NCBI GenBank assembly: GCA_003138975.1 | Contig: PLHQ01000090.1 | Span: 1-56,695 of the forward strand | Direction of reading: 5' to 3' | Source of the DNA: Acidobacteriaceae bacterium | GTDB lineage: Bacteria; Acidobacteriota; Terriglobia; Terriglobales; Acidobacteriaceae | DNA: 56,695 nt | Part shown: positions 34,503-43,333 of the stretch, in pieces | How the letters are laid out: the number at the start of each line of letters is the position of its first letter | How positions within the stretch are numbered: position 1 is the first letter of the stretch | Translations under genes and position numbers: made by a program | Notes under the pieces: generated by a model | Database searches by the model: none | What the model was told of the DNA's origin: nothing | The model's input: only the letters and a program-made list of their open reading frames with translations

Positions 34503-36167
34503 TCAAATCTCCAAAATCACTGGCATGATAAGCGGCCGCTTCTGCGTCTGCTTTGAGATGTAGCGCTTCAAATCCGCGCGGATCTTTTCCTTGATCACGC
34601 CATAATCGGCTTTTTCTTCTTCGCTGGAGTGCGCCAGCGTGTCTTCGACAATCCGCCTTGCTCCGTCCAGCAAGCCGTTGTCACCAGGATTAAAACCTCG
34701 GGTCACGATCTCAGGCGCAGTCTCCACTCGTCCCGTGAGTTTGTTGATGGCGATGATGGGCAGCACGATGCCATCTTCGCTCAAATGCCGCCGATCTTTG
34801 ATAATTAAATCCTCAACCACGTCCGTTCGCGATCCCGAATCGATGCAGACGCGTCCCACGTTAACTTTCCCCGCCTTTCGGGCATTGTGCTCGTCGATCT
34901 CGAGAATGTCTCCGCTCTCGATCAGCATTACCTTGCCCACTGAGCTATGCATCGCACCGGCCATTTCGGCGTGCAGTTTCAATTGACGGTACTCGCCGTG
35001 AATGGGGATGAAGTACTTCGGCCTCACCAGATTGATGATCAGCTTGAGTTCTTCCTGGCTGGCGTGTCCGCTCACGTGGACTGGCGGCGACGTGCCGTCT
35101 TCGTAAATCACATACGCTTCCCGGCGGAACAAGTGATCGATCATCCGGTAAATGGTCTTCTCATTGCCCGGGATGATTCTCGACGAGAGCACGACCGTGT
35201 CACCCTTCTCGATCTTGGCGTGCTTGTGGTTATCCACGGCCGCACGCGATAGAGCGGACATGGGCTCACCCTGAGTTCCGCTGATCATCACGCAAATTTT
35301 TTCTGGCGCAAAATTCTTCATCTCGCCGGGATTAATCACCAACCCGTCGGGAATTTCGAGGTAGCCCAGATCCTCGGCGATTTCGGCGGAGTTGTTCATT
35401 GAGCGGCCGACGAAGGCAACTTTCCGACCGTGCTGGTGAGCCAGTTCCAACGCCAACCGAATGCGGTGAATGGACGAAGAGAAGCATGAGATGAATAACC
35501 GCCGTTGCGTGCGCGCGAAAACCTCGTCAAACTTGCGCCGCACCGCTCGCTCGCTCGGCGTGTATCCTTTGCGCTCAACGTTGGTCGAATCCTGAAACAG
35601 CGCCAGCACCCCTTGCTTGCCGTACTCGGCGAAGGCGTGCAGATCGAACAGATGGTTGTCGGTGGGCGTGGGATCGACTTTGAAGTCGCCGGTATGGATG
35701 ACCACACCAAGCGGCGTGTGAATCGCCAGAGCGACGCAATCCACCAGACTGTGTGTCACTCGAATCGGGTGCACGGTGAACACGCCGGCCTTGAAGCGTT
35801 CACCGGCACGCATCTCTCGCAGATCGGCGCCTTCCAGCAGTCCGTGCTCGTCAAGCTTGTCTTCTACGTAGGCAAGCGTGAACTCCGTTCCCCATACCGG
35901 CACGTTGAGTTCGGAAAGAATCCATGGCAATGCGCCGATGTGATCTTCGTGCCCGTGGGTGAGGATGATCCCGCGAACCCGCTGGCGGTTCTCGATCAGG
36001 TAGGAGATGTCGGGGACCACAATGTCCACTCCGAGCAATTCAGCTTCGGGGAACATGAGGCCCGCATCGATCACAATAATGTCGTCGCCCCAGCGGACCG
36101 CCATGCAGTTCATACCGAACTCGCCGAGGCCCCCCAAGGGGACAATTTGCAGTTTGCCAGTTGGCAT
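34503..36167 (-). CDS. rnj: Ribonuclease J
   Basis: 554 residues, the usual RNase J length. It is a metallo-beta-lactamase/beta-CASP 5'-3' exo- and endoribonuclease for mRNA turnover and rRNA processing. The metal motif HGHEDH is at 71-76; further ligands are in HTGDF and the C-terminal PIHGEYRQ. The C-terminal region reads RPLIMPVILEI. It has its own promoter region, divergent from the EcsC gene (110 bases). Acidobacteria commonly rely on RNase J alongside RNase E/Y. Confidence 0.95.
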   Translation of the reverse strand: MPTGKLQIVPLGGLGEFGMNCMAVRWGDDIIVIDAGLMFPEAELLGVDIVVPDISYLIENRQRVRGIILTHGHEDHIGALPWILSELNVPVWGTEFTLAYVEDKLDEHGLLEGADLREMRAGERFKAGVFTVHPIRVTHSLVDCVALAIHTPLGVVIHTGDFKVDPTPTDNHLFDLHAFAEYGKQGVLALFQDSTNVERKGYTPSERAVRRKFDEVFARTQRRLFISCFSSSIHRIRLALELAHQHGRKVAFVGRSMNNSAEIAEDLGYLEIPDGLVINPGEMKNFAPEKICVMISGTQGEPMSALSRAAVDNHKHAKIEKGDTVVLSSRIIPGNEKTIYRMIDHLFRREAYVIYEDGTSPPVHVSGHASQEELKLIINLVRPKYFIPIHGEYRQLKLHAEMAGAMHSSVGKVMLIESGDILEIDEHNARKAGKVNVGRVCIDSGSRTDVVEDLIIKDRRHLSEDGIVLPIIAINKLTGRVETAPEIVTRGFNPGDNGLLDGARRIVEDTLAHSSEEEKADYGVIKEKIRADLKRYISKQTQKRPLIMPVILEI

Positions 36168-36277
36168 GGAGTACTGTTGATGCTAGCAGACTGTGTCACA
36201 TACCGTACAGGGCGATGCTTTGCTTCGGCAGGCCGGCGGGATAGCATTCTCTCTTTCCGTGAGTTATTGTTGAATAA

Positions 36278-36979
36278 ATGGCAGGTGTGGAATCCAAATC
36301 GTGGCTTCGGTCTCGGGCCGAGAAGGCTCTGGTCAAGGGACTGACGCGCGCTTACTCTACAGTCCAAGTCGATCCGGCAAGATTTCTGGTACAACTCCGA
36401 ACCGTTTACCGCCTGCCCGTCAGCGGCTATCACGGAGTGTATTCGCTGGAGATGGGCGAGCTTGACGGGGTGGCCGACGATCTGATTCGCGGTGGGATGA
36501 AACTCGCCGCCGCCGAGGGTGCCGGCTTTGGCCTGGGCGGCTTGATTACCATCATTCCCGATCTTGGCATCCTGTCGGCCATTACGATGCGCACGATCCA
36601 GAAACTGAGCCTCGTCTACGGCTTTCAGTTTAATACCGATAATGAAATCGCCGAACTCTGGATCGCCGCTGCCAGCGCGGCCGGAGTTGACATCAGCCGC
36701 GAACTGCTGGAGAAGGAAGTGGTCAACAGGTTCGTCCCGCGCGTGATCCAGCGCATCGCAGCCCGTGCCAGCGCTGAGGTTGTGGAGAAGTGGGCGGGAC
36801 GCATGATTCCGCTGATCAGTTCGGCCATCGGTGCCGGTCTGAACTACTGGTTCGTACGCGCCTGGGGCGAGCGCGCCAAAGCTCATTTTCGCAACCGGCA
36901 CTTGCAATTGCGCCAGCAAGCCCAGCAGCAAGCTTTGGTGTCGGAGGCGACGCTGACTCTGCCAGCTGCAATCCGCTAG
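36278..36979 (+). CDS. EcsC-family protein
   Basis: 233 residues. The family signature of a Gly-rich hydrophobic segment is present (AAAEGAGFGLGGLITIIPDLGILSAITMRTIQKLSLVYGF, about 86-125), followed by helical segments and a second Gly/Ala region (PLISSAIGAGLNYWF). EcsC of Bacillus is linked to an ABC transporter and protein processing, but the biochemical role of the family is unclear. It is 21 bases before the HAD phosphatase gene, so the two are probably co-transcribed. Confidence 0.8.
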   Translation: MAGVESKSWLRSRAEKALVKGLTRAYSTVQVDPARFLVQLRTVYRLPVSGYHGVYSLEMGELDGVADDLIRGGMKLAAAEGAGFGLGGLITIIPDLGILSAITMRTIQKLSLVYGFQFNTDNEIAELWIAAASAAGVDISRELLEKEVVNRFVPRVIQRIAARASAEVVEKWAGRMIPLISSAIGAGLNYWFVRAWGERAKAHFRNRHLQLRQQAQQQALVSEATLTLPAAIR

Positions 36980-37000
36980 TCCATCTGTGCTAGAAAAAGG

Positions 37001-37651
37001 ATGACCACTTTTCGTTGCTCCGCAATTCTCTTCGATCTCGATGGAGTTCTCGTGGATTCCACGCGCTCTGTGGAGCGCCAATGGCGCGCCTGGGCCCGCG
37101 AAAATGGAGTTAACGGAGATGAACTGATGGCTGTCGGCCACGGAGTTCGCGCCATCGAAATGATTCGCGCCGTTGCTCCTCATCTCGACGCTGAAGCGGA
37201 AGCTCGCAAGCTGGAAAGACGTGAAGCCGATGATCGTGATGGCGTGACCGTAATGCCCGGGGCTGTCGAACTCATCCGCGCGATTCCTGAGGGGTGCTGG
37301 GGCGTGGTCACGTCCGGAGTTCGACGTCTGGCAAGTGGGCGGCTGCGCCTCGCCGGAATACCGGTTCCGAAAGTCATGGTCGCCGCGGACGAAGTCACCA
37401 ACGGAAAGCCACATCCGGAGCCATATTTGAAGGGCGCTGAGCTATTGGGCGTGAGCCCTTTGGAGTGTTTGGTGATCGAGGACGCGCCTGCGGGAATCCG
37501 GGCCGCGCAGGCCGGGGGAATGAAAGTGATTGCTCTCACCAGCACGTATCCCGCGTCGGCATTGAGCGAAGCGGACGTAGTCGTGGAAAAACTTGCGAAT
37601 ATTCAAGTTGCTCCCGATGGCGCGCAGAAGCTGATGGTGAGCGCCAGTTAG
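37001..37651 (+). CDS. HAD-superfamily sugar-phosphate phosphatase
   Basis: 216 residues, beta-phosphoglucomutase/sugar-phosphatase branch. Motif I FDLDGVLVDST with nucleophile Asp, a helical cap, motif II VTSGVRR, motif III lysine in NGKPHPEPYLKGAELLG, and motif IV VIEDAPAGIRAAQAGG. It resembles YfbT/GPP-type phosphatases acting on sugar phosphates or glycerol phosphate; the substrate is undetermined. It converges with dapD, whose stop is 18 bases away. Confidence 0.87.
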   Translation: MTTFRCSAILFDLDGVLVDSTRSVERQWRAWARENGVNGDELMAVGHGVRAIEMIRAVAPHLDAEAEARKLERREADDRDGVTVMPGAVELIRAIPEGCWGVVTSGVRRLASGRLRLAGIPVPKVMVAADEVTNGKPHPEPYLKGAELLGVSPLECLVIEDAPAGIRAAQAGGMKVIALTSTYPASALSEADVVVEKLANIQVAPDGAQKLMVSAS

Positions 37652-37669
37652 ATGCGCAACGGCAGTGAA

Positions 37670-38500
37670 TCACCGCAGCCAATCTTCCAACTCAATCCCA
37701 CGGTCCGTTTTTTCGTCTCGGTATTTCACGATCACCGGCGTATATAAGGAAATACCCAGCTCCGCCGCTGCGCCCCTTTTCACCGCGCGCGATCCCGGCA
37801 CAACTACAGCGCCTTCTGGAACTTCGAGCGGCGCTTCTGGTGTTGCGCGGTAAACTTCACCCCGCACCAGGTCGTAGAGTGGCGTCGATCTCGTCAAAAT
37901 TGTACCTGCCCCCAGCACAGCTCTCGCCCGGACTAGCGTGCCTTCATACACTCCACAATTGCCGCCGACCAGTACGTCGTCTTCAATGATCACAGGCGCG
38001 GCATTAACCGGCTCGAGCACACCGCCAATTTGTGCCGCCGCACTCAAATGCACTCGCTTGCCGACCTGGGCGCACGATCCCACCAGCGCGTGAGAATCGA
38101 CCATCGTGCCTTCGTCAACGTAGGCACCCACATTAATAAACATCGGCGGCATGCAAATCACCGACGGGGCTACGTACGCTCCCACCCGCACTGAAGAACC
38201 GCCTGGAACAATGCGCACCCGGTCGCCTACAGAAAACTGCCGGGCGGGGAAGGTGTCTTTATCCACAAACGTCAGCGCAGCCCCGCCCATCTCAGCGAGT
38301 TCACCGAGCCGAAAGCCCAGCAGGATGCCATGTTTCACCCACGTGTTGACTATCCAGCGGCCGTCGATCTTCTCAGCCGCGCGGATCCTTCCTTGCGTGA
38401 GTGCATCGCGAAATTCAAGAAATACCGGCCGCGCTTCGGGATTGTGCTCGACCTCGCCCAGTGCAGCCAGACGCTCGATGGAAGTTTTCAAGGATTGCAT
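37670..38500 (-). CDS. dapD: Tetrahydrodipicolinate N-succinyltransferase DapD
   Basis: Catalyses succinylation of tetrahydrodipicolinate in the succinylase branch of DAP/lysine synthesis. 276 residues. N-terminal helical domain, then a left-handed beta-helix with hexapeptide repeats ([45 protein letters not shown]), and the C-terminal domain with [14 protein letters not shown]. It is the last gene of asd-lysC-dapB-dapA-dapD. The start has no Shine-Dalgarno-like sequence; instead the heptamer repeat abuts it. Confidence 0.95.
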   Translation of the reverse strand: MQSLKTSIERLAALGEVEHNPEARPVFLEFRDALTQGRIRAAEKIDGRWIVNTWVKHGILLGFRLGELAEMGGAALTFVDKDTFPARQFSVGDRVRIVPGGSSVRVGAYVAPSVICMPPMFINVGAYVDEGTMVDSHALVGSCAQVGKRVHLSAAAQIGGVLEPVNAAPVIIEDDVLVGGNCGVYEGTLVRARAVLGAGTILTRSTPLYDLVRGEVYRATPEAPLEVPEGAVVVPGSRAVKRGAAAELGISLYTPVIVKYRDEKTDRGIELEDWLR

Positions 38501-38506
38501 GAAATT

Positions 38507-38580
38507 GTTGATTGTTGATTGTTGATTGAAAACCCGGGACCAGATTGGCTCGGCAAATTAACAATCAAAAATCGACAATC
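38507..38580. repeat. Tandem heptamers and inverted arm before dapD
   Basis: Three perfect GTTGATT units (38507-38527; AATCAAC on the coding strand), six bases from the dapD start codon, are faced by an inverted arm near 38560-38580 (ACAATCAAAAATCGACAATC). On the mRNA the two arms could pair as GATTGT/ACAATC segments, placing the dapD start region in a hairpin. Whether it regulates translation is inference. Confidence 0.55.
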
Positions 38581-38589
38581 AGCAAGTTC

Positions 38590-39720
38590 TTATACGCACT
38601 TGCACTCGCTACGAATGAGCACCCCAGTCATACCGTGCGCAACTTCGCGCCCGTGGGCCAGCGTCGCGTAAGGTCCATGCCACCGAGCATGGTTGGCGTC
38701 GTGTCCCGCGGGCCTGCCCTTACCCTGATTGCATTGCCCGCACGATCCCCGATGCAGCACAATCTTATGCGGGCCTGCCGCCCAATTTTCATAGATGTAG
38801 AATTCTGCCGCCTCCGGTACCGCCGCTGCCGGCTTCGCAATGAGCCCTGCTTCCGTCGCAATTTTCTGCAGCCTCGATCTCGTGTCGCGCCGCATTGGCA
38901 AGAGCGGCAGACGGTAGTTCTCTTCAATCTTCCCCATCATCGCCAGCACCGCCTTCACCGGAAGCGGACTGGATTCAATGAAGTTCGCTTGCATCAGGGC
39001 CAGATACTTGCGATGAATGCTGCGTGCCGTAGTCCAATCGTTGCTGAGCGCGGCGCGCGTCATGCTTGCCATCTCGCGCGGAATTTCATTCGCCGCCACG
39101 GATACAACCCCCACGCCGCCGAGCGCGATCACGGGCAATGTGACCGCGTCATCACCGGAGAAAACCAAAAACGTTTCGGGCACTACGTTGATAGCTTCGG
39201 CGACCTGCGTCATGTTGCCGCTGGCTTCCTTCACGCCCACAATGTTCGGAATCTCCGCCAACCGCGCCAGCGTTGCCGGTTCGAGATTCGCACCCGTGCG
39301 ACTGGGAACGTTGTAAAGAATGACCGGCTTGTCTCCCACGGCCTCGGCGATCGCCTTGAAATGCCGGTACTGCCCCTCCTGCGTCGGCTTGTTGTAATAG
39401 GGAGAAGCGGTGAGAATGGCGTCAACTCCTGTCCGTGCGCCGACTTCTTTGGCCTTCTCGACGGCATCATGCGTGGAATTCGACGTCGCGCCCGCCATGA
39501 TCGGCACGCGCCCGGCCACCACCTCGATGGTCGTATCGATCACATGCAGCCATTCATCGTGCGTGAGCGTGGGCGTCTCGCCAGTAGTTCCGCAGGGGAC
39601 AAGAAAATCTATGCCGGACTCAACCTGCCACGACGCCAGATTGCGCAGCGCAGCGTCATCGACGGAGCCATCCTGATGAAACGGAGTGACCAGTGCAGTA
39701 CCACAGCCACGAAGTTGCAT
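38590..39720 (-). CDS. dapA: 4-Hydroxy-tetrahydrodipicolinate synthase DapA with C-terminal Cys-rich extension
   Basis: Condenses pyruvate with aspartate semialdehyde, the committed DAP-pathway step. From ATG 39720 (MQLRGCGTALVTPF) it has 376 residues; typical DapA has about 295. The core has GTTGETPT, the Tyr of YNVPSRTG and the Schiff-base Lys of GVKEASG. Beyond about residue 297 a linker leads to a 72-residue extension (305-376; DNA 38590-38808) with CGQC (327-330), a WHGPYAT turn and a terminal CKC (373-375), resembling a small zinc-ribbon-like domain seen alone elsewhere. No internal start or stop interrupts the join. No clear ribosome site precedes the start. Confidence 0.93.
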   Translation of the reverse strand: MQLRGCGTALVTPFHQDGSVDDAALRNLASWQVESGIDFLVPCGTTGETPTLTHDEWLHVIDTTIEVVAGRVPIMAGATSNSTHDAVEKAKEVGARTGVDAILTASPYYNKPTQEGQYRHFKAIAEAVGDKPVILYNVPSRTGANLEPATLARLAEIPNIVGVKEASGNMTQVAEAINVVPETFLVFSGDDAVTLPVIALGGVGVVSVAANEIPREMASMTRAALSNDWTTARSIHRKYLALMQANFIESSPLPVKAVLAMMGKIEENYRLPLLPMRRDTRSRLQKIATEAGLIAKPAAAVPEAAEFYIYENWAAGPHKIVLHRGSCGQCNQGKGRPAGHDANHARWHGPYATLAHGREVAHGMTGVLIRSECKCV

Positions 39721-39767
39721 GCTAATAAGATAACGCGAATGGGCCAGTGTGGGAACGGCTGGTGGAA

Positions 39768-40454
39768 TTACAACTCCCGCCAAACATCTTTAAAATCGTA
39801 GAAGCCCTTCTTGCCAGCAATCCACTCAGCGGCGCGCACCGCACCATCGGCGAAGCCCCGGCGAGACTTCGCGTCGTGACAGAGATAGATAGTGTCGACT
39901 GCGGAGTCCAGGACAACCTCGTGCATGCCCACGACATCGCCTTCGCGGAACGAAGTGATTTCAAGATCTTCGTCCTTGCTGCAGGCTTCCCGGACCACGC
40001 GCTGGATGGCGATGGCCGTTCCCGACGGCGCATCTTTCTTGTGAGCGTGATGCCGCTCGAATATCTGTCCGGCGTACTCGTGCTGCAAGGCCGCAGCCGC
40101 GGCTCGGGCGACGTCGAGAAATAGATTTACTCCTACCGAGAAATTCACCGCATAGACAAACCCGGTTTCTTGGCTCTCGACCAGCGTCTTGACGCGGTCG
40201 ATCTCTCCGTACCAGCCGGTGGTGCCGATGACCATGTTCTTTCCTGCTCCGACGCAGGCCTCGATGTGAGCCACGACGCAGGAGGGAGCAGTGAAATCAA
40301 TCACCACATCAATTCCGCGGAGCCTTTCGGCCACGAGCATCGCCGCACCAGCATTTTCCTCGGCGCCCATGACGCGAATGTCATGTCCGCGCTGGCGCGC
40401 CACATCGGCCACCAGCGATCCGGTCTTTCCGCGGCCAAGCAGAAGGACGTTCAT
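39768..40454 (-). CDS. dapB: 4-Hydroxy-tetrahydrodipicolinate reductase DapB
   Basis: NAD(P)H-dependent reduction of the DapA product. 228 residues, shorter than the usual 240-270. GGAGG lies six bases before the ATG. The nucleotide-binding start is MNVLLLGRGKTG rather than the usual GAxGRMG. The catalytic ERHHAHKKDAPSGTA is intact, with His-His and Lys, and IGTTGW is present. It is 47 bases upstream of dapA in the same run. Confidence 0.93.
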   Translation of the reverse strand: MNVLLLGRGKTGSLVADVARQRGHDIRVMGAEENAGAAMLVAERLRGIDVVIDFTAPSCVVAHIEACVGAGKNMVIGTTGWYGEIDRVKTLVESQETGFVYAVNFSVGVNLFLDVARAAAAALQHEYAGQIFERHHAHKKDAPSGTAIAIQRVVREACSKDEDLEITSFREGDVVGMHEVVLDSAVDTIYLCHDAKSRRGFADGAVRAAEWIAGKKGFYDFKDVWREL

Positions 40455-40505
40455 GGAAAGCCTCCAACGCAGAGATAGCGGAGAAGTATTGCCGAGTCCC
40501 AGACC

Positions 40506-41879
40506 CTACGCGAACACTTCCGGATCGAGGTCCTTAAAAAAGGCTTTGTGCAAACGCTGGATCACTTCCGGTACTTTGTCTTCTTCGATAACAAAGGTCA
40601 GATTAATCTCCGAAGCACCCTGCGAGATCATGCGAATATTTGTGCTCGCCAATTCCCCAAAAACGGCCGCGGCTACACCCGGCTTGTCGCGAAGGTTCTC
40701 GCCTACCAGACAAACGATCGCTTTGCGGCCTTCATACTTCACGTCGGCCAGCTTAGCCAGATCGGCTGCCAGGGCCGGGATTGCCTGGTTGGAATCCACA
40801 GTGAGCGAAACGCTGACTTCTGAGGTGGAGACCACGTCGACTGCGACCTTGTGCCGGTCAAACGCCTCGAAGATCGCACGCAGGAAGCCGTGCGCCAGCA
40901 GCATGCGCGGCGCCGCCACATCCACAATGGTGATGCGCTTCTTTACGGCGATTGCTTTGAGGATGTTTTTTCCCTGCGGTGCGCGGGTTGTGATCTTCGT
41001 CCCTTCACACGACGGGTTGAGCGAATTCAGCACATAGACCGGAATATTTTTCTGGATTGCCGGCAGCACCGTCGCGGGATGTAGCACCTTGGCACCAAAA
41101 TACGCCAATTCCGCCGCTTCATCGAAGCTGATCACCCTAATGCGCCGTGCTTCCTTGCAAATACGCGGATCGGTTGTGAGAATTCCATCCACGTCGGTCC
41201 AGATTTCAATGCGCTCCGCGCCCAATCCCGCACCCACGATGGCAGCGGAAAAATCGGAGCCGCCACGTCCGATCGTCGTCGTCACTCCCGCGCGGTTCGC
41301 TCCGACAAACCCACCCATTACCGGAACCTGGCCGGCATCCAGCAGTGGCTTTACTTTAGTTTGCAGACGCTCGTTCGTTTCTTCCTGCTGCGGAACCGCC
41401 TGCATGTAACTGCTGTCCGTCACCAGCACCTCGCGTGCGTCCACATGCGCGCTGTTCAGTCCTTGAGCCGAAAACGCCGCCGCCACAATCTTGCTGGAAA
41501 GGATCTCGCCGAATGCCGCCACGTGATCTGTGGTCCGCGGAGTAATCTCACCGACCGCGGAAATGCCGCGCAGCAATTCATCGAGCGCCTCGAAATCGGC
41601 TCCCAGTTCCGAATGAAAATCGGTGAACAGCGCCGTGCCCAGCAGTTCGCTGGCAGTATTGTAATGGCGTTCCTGAAGTGACCGGCAGAGTTTGAGAGCG
41701 GTCTTACGTTCGCCCGCTCCCGCAGCGCGCGCCATAGTCAGCAGCGTATCGGTAACTCGGGCCATCGCGCTGACCACAACCACCGGCCTCTGCGGCACGC
41801 GTTCTTTAACAATCGCGGCCACGCGCTCGATGGCCTTGGCATCTTCCACGGAAGTGCCGCCAAACTTCATCACGATCAT
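40506..41879 (-). CDS. lysC: Aspartate kinase
   Basis: Phosphorylates aspartate, the first step to lysine, DAP, threonine and methionine. 457 residues: kinase domain with KFGGTSV at the N-terminus and GRGGSDFSAAIVGAGLGAERIEIWTDVDG, followed by two C-terminal ACT domains (from about 320; ITIVDVAAPRMLLAHGFLRAIFEAFDRHKVAVDVVSTSEVSVSL) suited to feedback control. It is a single-function enzyme of the class III-like length. It is 43 bases after asd in the same direction. Confidence 0.94.
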   Translation of the reverse strand: MIVMKFGGTSVEDAKAIERVAAIVKERVPQRPVVVVSAMARVTDTLLTMARAAGAGERKTALKLCRSLQERHYNTASELLGTALFTDFHSELGADFEALDELLRGISAVGEITPRTTDHVAAFGEILSSKIVAAAFSAQGLNSAHVDAREVLVTDSSYMQAVPQQEETNERLQTKVKPLLDAGQVPVMGGFVGANRAGVTTTIGRGGSDFSAAIVGAGLGAERIEIWTDVDGILTTDPRICKEARRIRVISFDEAAELAYFGAKVLHPATVLPAIQKNIPVYVLNSLNPSCEGTKITTRAPQGKNILKAIAVKKRITIVDVAAPRMLLAHGFLRAIFEAFDRHKVAVDVVSTSEVSVSLTVDSNQAIPALAADLAKLADVKYEGRKAIVCLVGENLRDKPGVAAAVFGELASTNIRMISQGASEINLTFVIEEDKVPEVIQRLHKAFFKDLDPEVFA

Positions 41880-41922
41880 CGGCGTAACTTCCAGGCAAAA
41901 TTGCGCGAGTGCCGCTTAAATT

Positions 41923-42975
41923 TCAATCGAGGTAACCCTTAGCCTTGAGGAGTTCGGCATTCAGCACCGCCGCGCCCGCTGCTCCGCGGATGGTGTTGTG
42001 CGAAAGCACGGTGAACTTCCAATCCAGGACGCCGCAGGGACGCAGTCGTCCAACCGCAGTGGTCATGCCTGCGCCCAGGTCCACATCGAACCGCGGTTGC
42101 GGACGATCACTGGCATCCATGTACACAACCGGACGCGTGGGCGCACTAGGTAGGTTCAATTCCTGCGGGACGCTGCGGTAGTCGTTCCACGCGGCGATGA
42201 TCTCCGCCGGCTTGGCCTTCGTTTTCAACCGCACCGAAATCGACTCCGTGTGCCCATCCTCCACCGCAACGCGGTTGCATTGCGCGCTCATGGCAAAGGC
42301 CGCAGGAACAATTTTCGTTCCGTTCAGTTGCCCGAGCAGCTTAAGCGTCTCCTCCTCCATTTTTTCTTCTTCATTCCGGATATAGGGAATCACATTGCCC
42401 AGGATATCGAGCGACGCTACGCCGGGATATCCCGCACCGCTGACCGCCTGCATGGTCACGGCCATCACTGCGTCGAGGCCGAAGCGCTGCTGCAGTGGCG
42501 CCAATGCCAGCACCAAGCCGATAGCAGAGCAATTCGGATTGGTCACCACATATCCGCCGGATTTCTTTCGCCACGCCTGCGCGTCAATCAGCTTGATGTG
42601 CCCGGCATTGACTTCGGGAATCACCAAGGGCACGTCAGATTGCATGCGCAGCGCGCTGGAATTCGAAACCACGAAACAACCAGCCTCGGCAAAGCGCGGT
42701 TCCATCTCCGCAGCGATGGAGGCATCGAGCGCTGCGAAAATGATCTTGGGCGCGCCTTCGGGCGTGGCTGGCGAAACTTTCATCGCGGCCACATTCGCCG
42801 GAATCGGTGTCTTCAGGCGCCAGCGCGCGGCTTCGGAGTAACTCTTGCCTTCAGATCGGTCGGAAGCCGCCAGCCAGGCCACTTCGAACCACGGATGGGT
42901 CTCCAGCATCTGGATGAACCTCTGCCCGACCACGCCCGTAGCGCCCAGAATCCCGATAGGAAGCTTGCTGCTCAT
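41923..42975 (-). CDS. asd: Aspartate-semialdehyde dehydrogenase, archaeal/yeast-type
   Basis: Reduces aspartyl phosphate to aspartate semialdehyde. 350 residues: Rossmann start GILGATGVVGQRF, catalytic Cys149 in TNPNCSA, and the His in VEDGHTESISVRLK. The length and spacing match the archaeal/fungal branch. First gene of the run leading to dapD. The 358-base region upstream shows no recognisable riboswitch. Confidence 0.94.
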   Translation of the reverse strand: MSSKLPIGILGATGVVGQRFIQMLETHPWFEVAWLAASDRSEGKSYSEAARWRLKTPIPANVAAMKVSPATPEGAPKIIFAALDASIAAEMEPRFAEAGCFVVSNSSALRMQSDVPLVIPEVNAGHIKLIDAQAWRKKSGGYVVTNPNCSAIGLVLALAPLQQRFGLDAVMAVTMQAVSGAGYPGVASLDILGNVIPYIRNEEEKMEEETLKLLGQLNGTKIVPAAFAMSAQCNRVAVEDGHTESISVRLKTKAKPAEIIAAWNDYRSVPQELNLPSAPTRPVVYMDASDRPQPRFDVDLGAGMTTAVGRLRPCGVLDWKFTVLSHNTIRGAAGAAVLNAELLKAKGYLD

Positions 42976-43333
42976 AAGTTGAAGGTCATAGGAAGATACT
43001 TTGGATTCTACAACAGCGGTTGTCTAGAAATAATTTGCCAAAAGTAACTGGTCGTGCTCCCAGAGTGCACAGAACACCTTAAATGCATAAATCAATCGCC
43101 TCACGTCCTCCCTGAAGAGCTGGGAGTCTTCCGTCACTGCCCTGTATTTAGCGTGATTCCGCGTCTCACGCGTGTGGCAGGTTTCAACTAGGTTCCGGTA
43201 TGTTCACTAAAACGGTCGTGCCCGAGACAACCGTCCGAATTCGTTCGCCAGGTAACTGTGGCGGCTAGCATCACATTATGGAAGGGAAGTATGAGGATCG
43301 AGAACCGACCTGAGAACTGCAAGAGTGCTTAGC
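42976..43333. other. Gene-free spacer upstream of asd
   Basis: 358 bases between asd and the AI-2E permease gene. It must contain the promoter for the DAP operon. A TAGAAT hexamer (minus strand) near 43010 could be a -10 element, but no matching -35 was found. I looked for the conserved core of the lysine riboswitch and did not find it. Short inverted repeats are visible but none with a T-run. Confidence 0.4.

Noticed and set aside
36110-37414. Long open frame antisense to the EcsC and HAD genes (434 codons)
   Set aside because: The plus-strand genes have clear family motifs; the antisense product is low-information and begins without a ribosome site.
38545-39801. Long open frame antisense to dapA (418 codons)
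   Set aside because: Arises from codon bias of dapA; the translation is Arg/His-rich with no family pattern.
42976-43333. Lysine riboswitch upstream of asd
   Set aside because: The conserved junction sequences of the L-box could not be found, and no terminator precedes asd.
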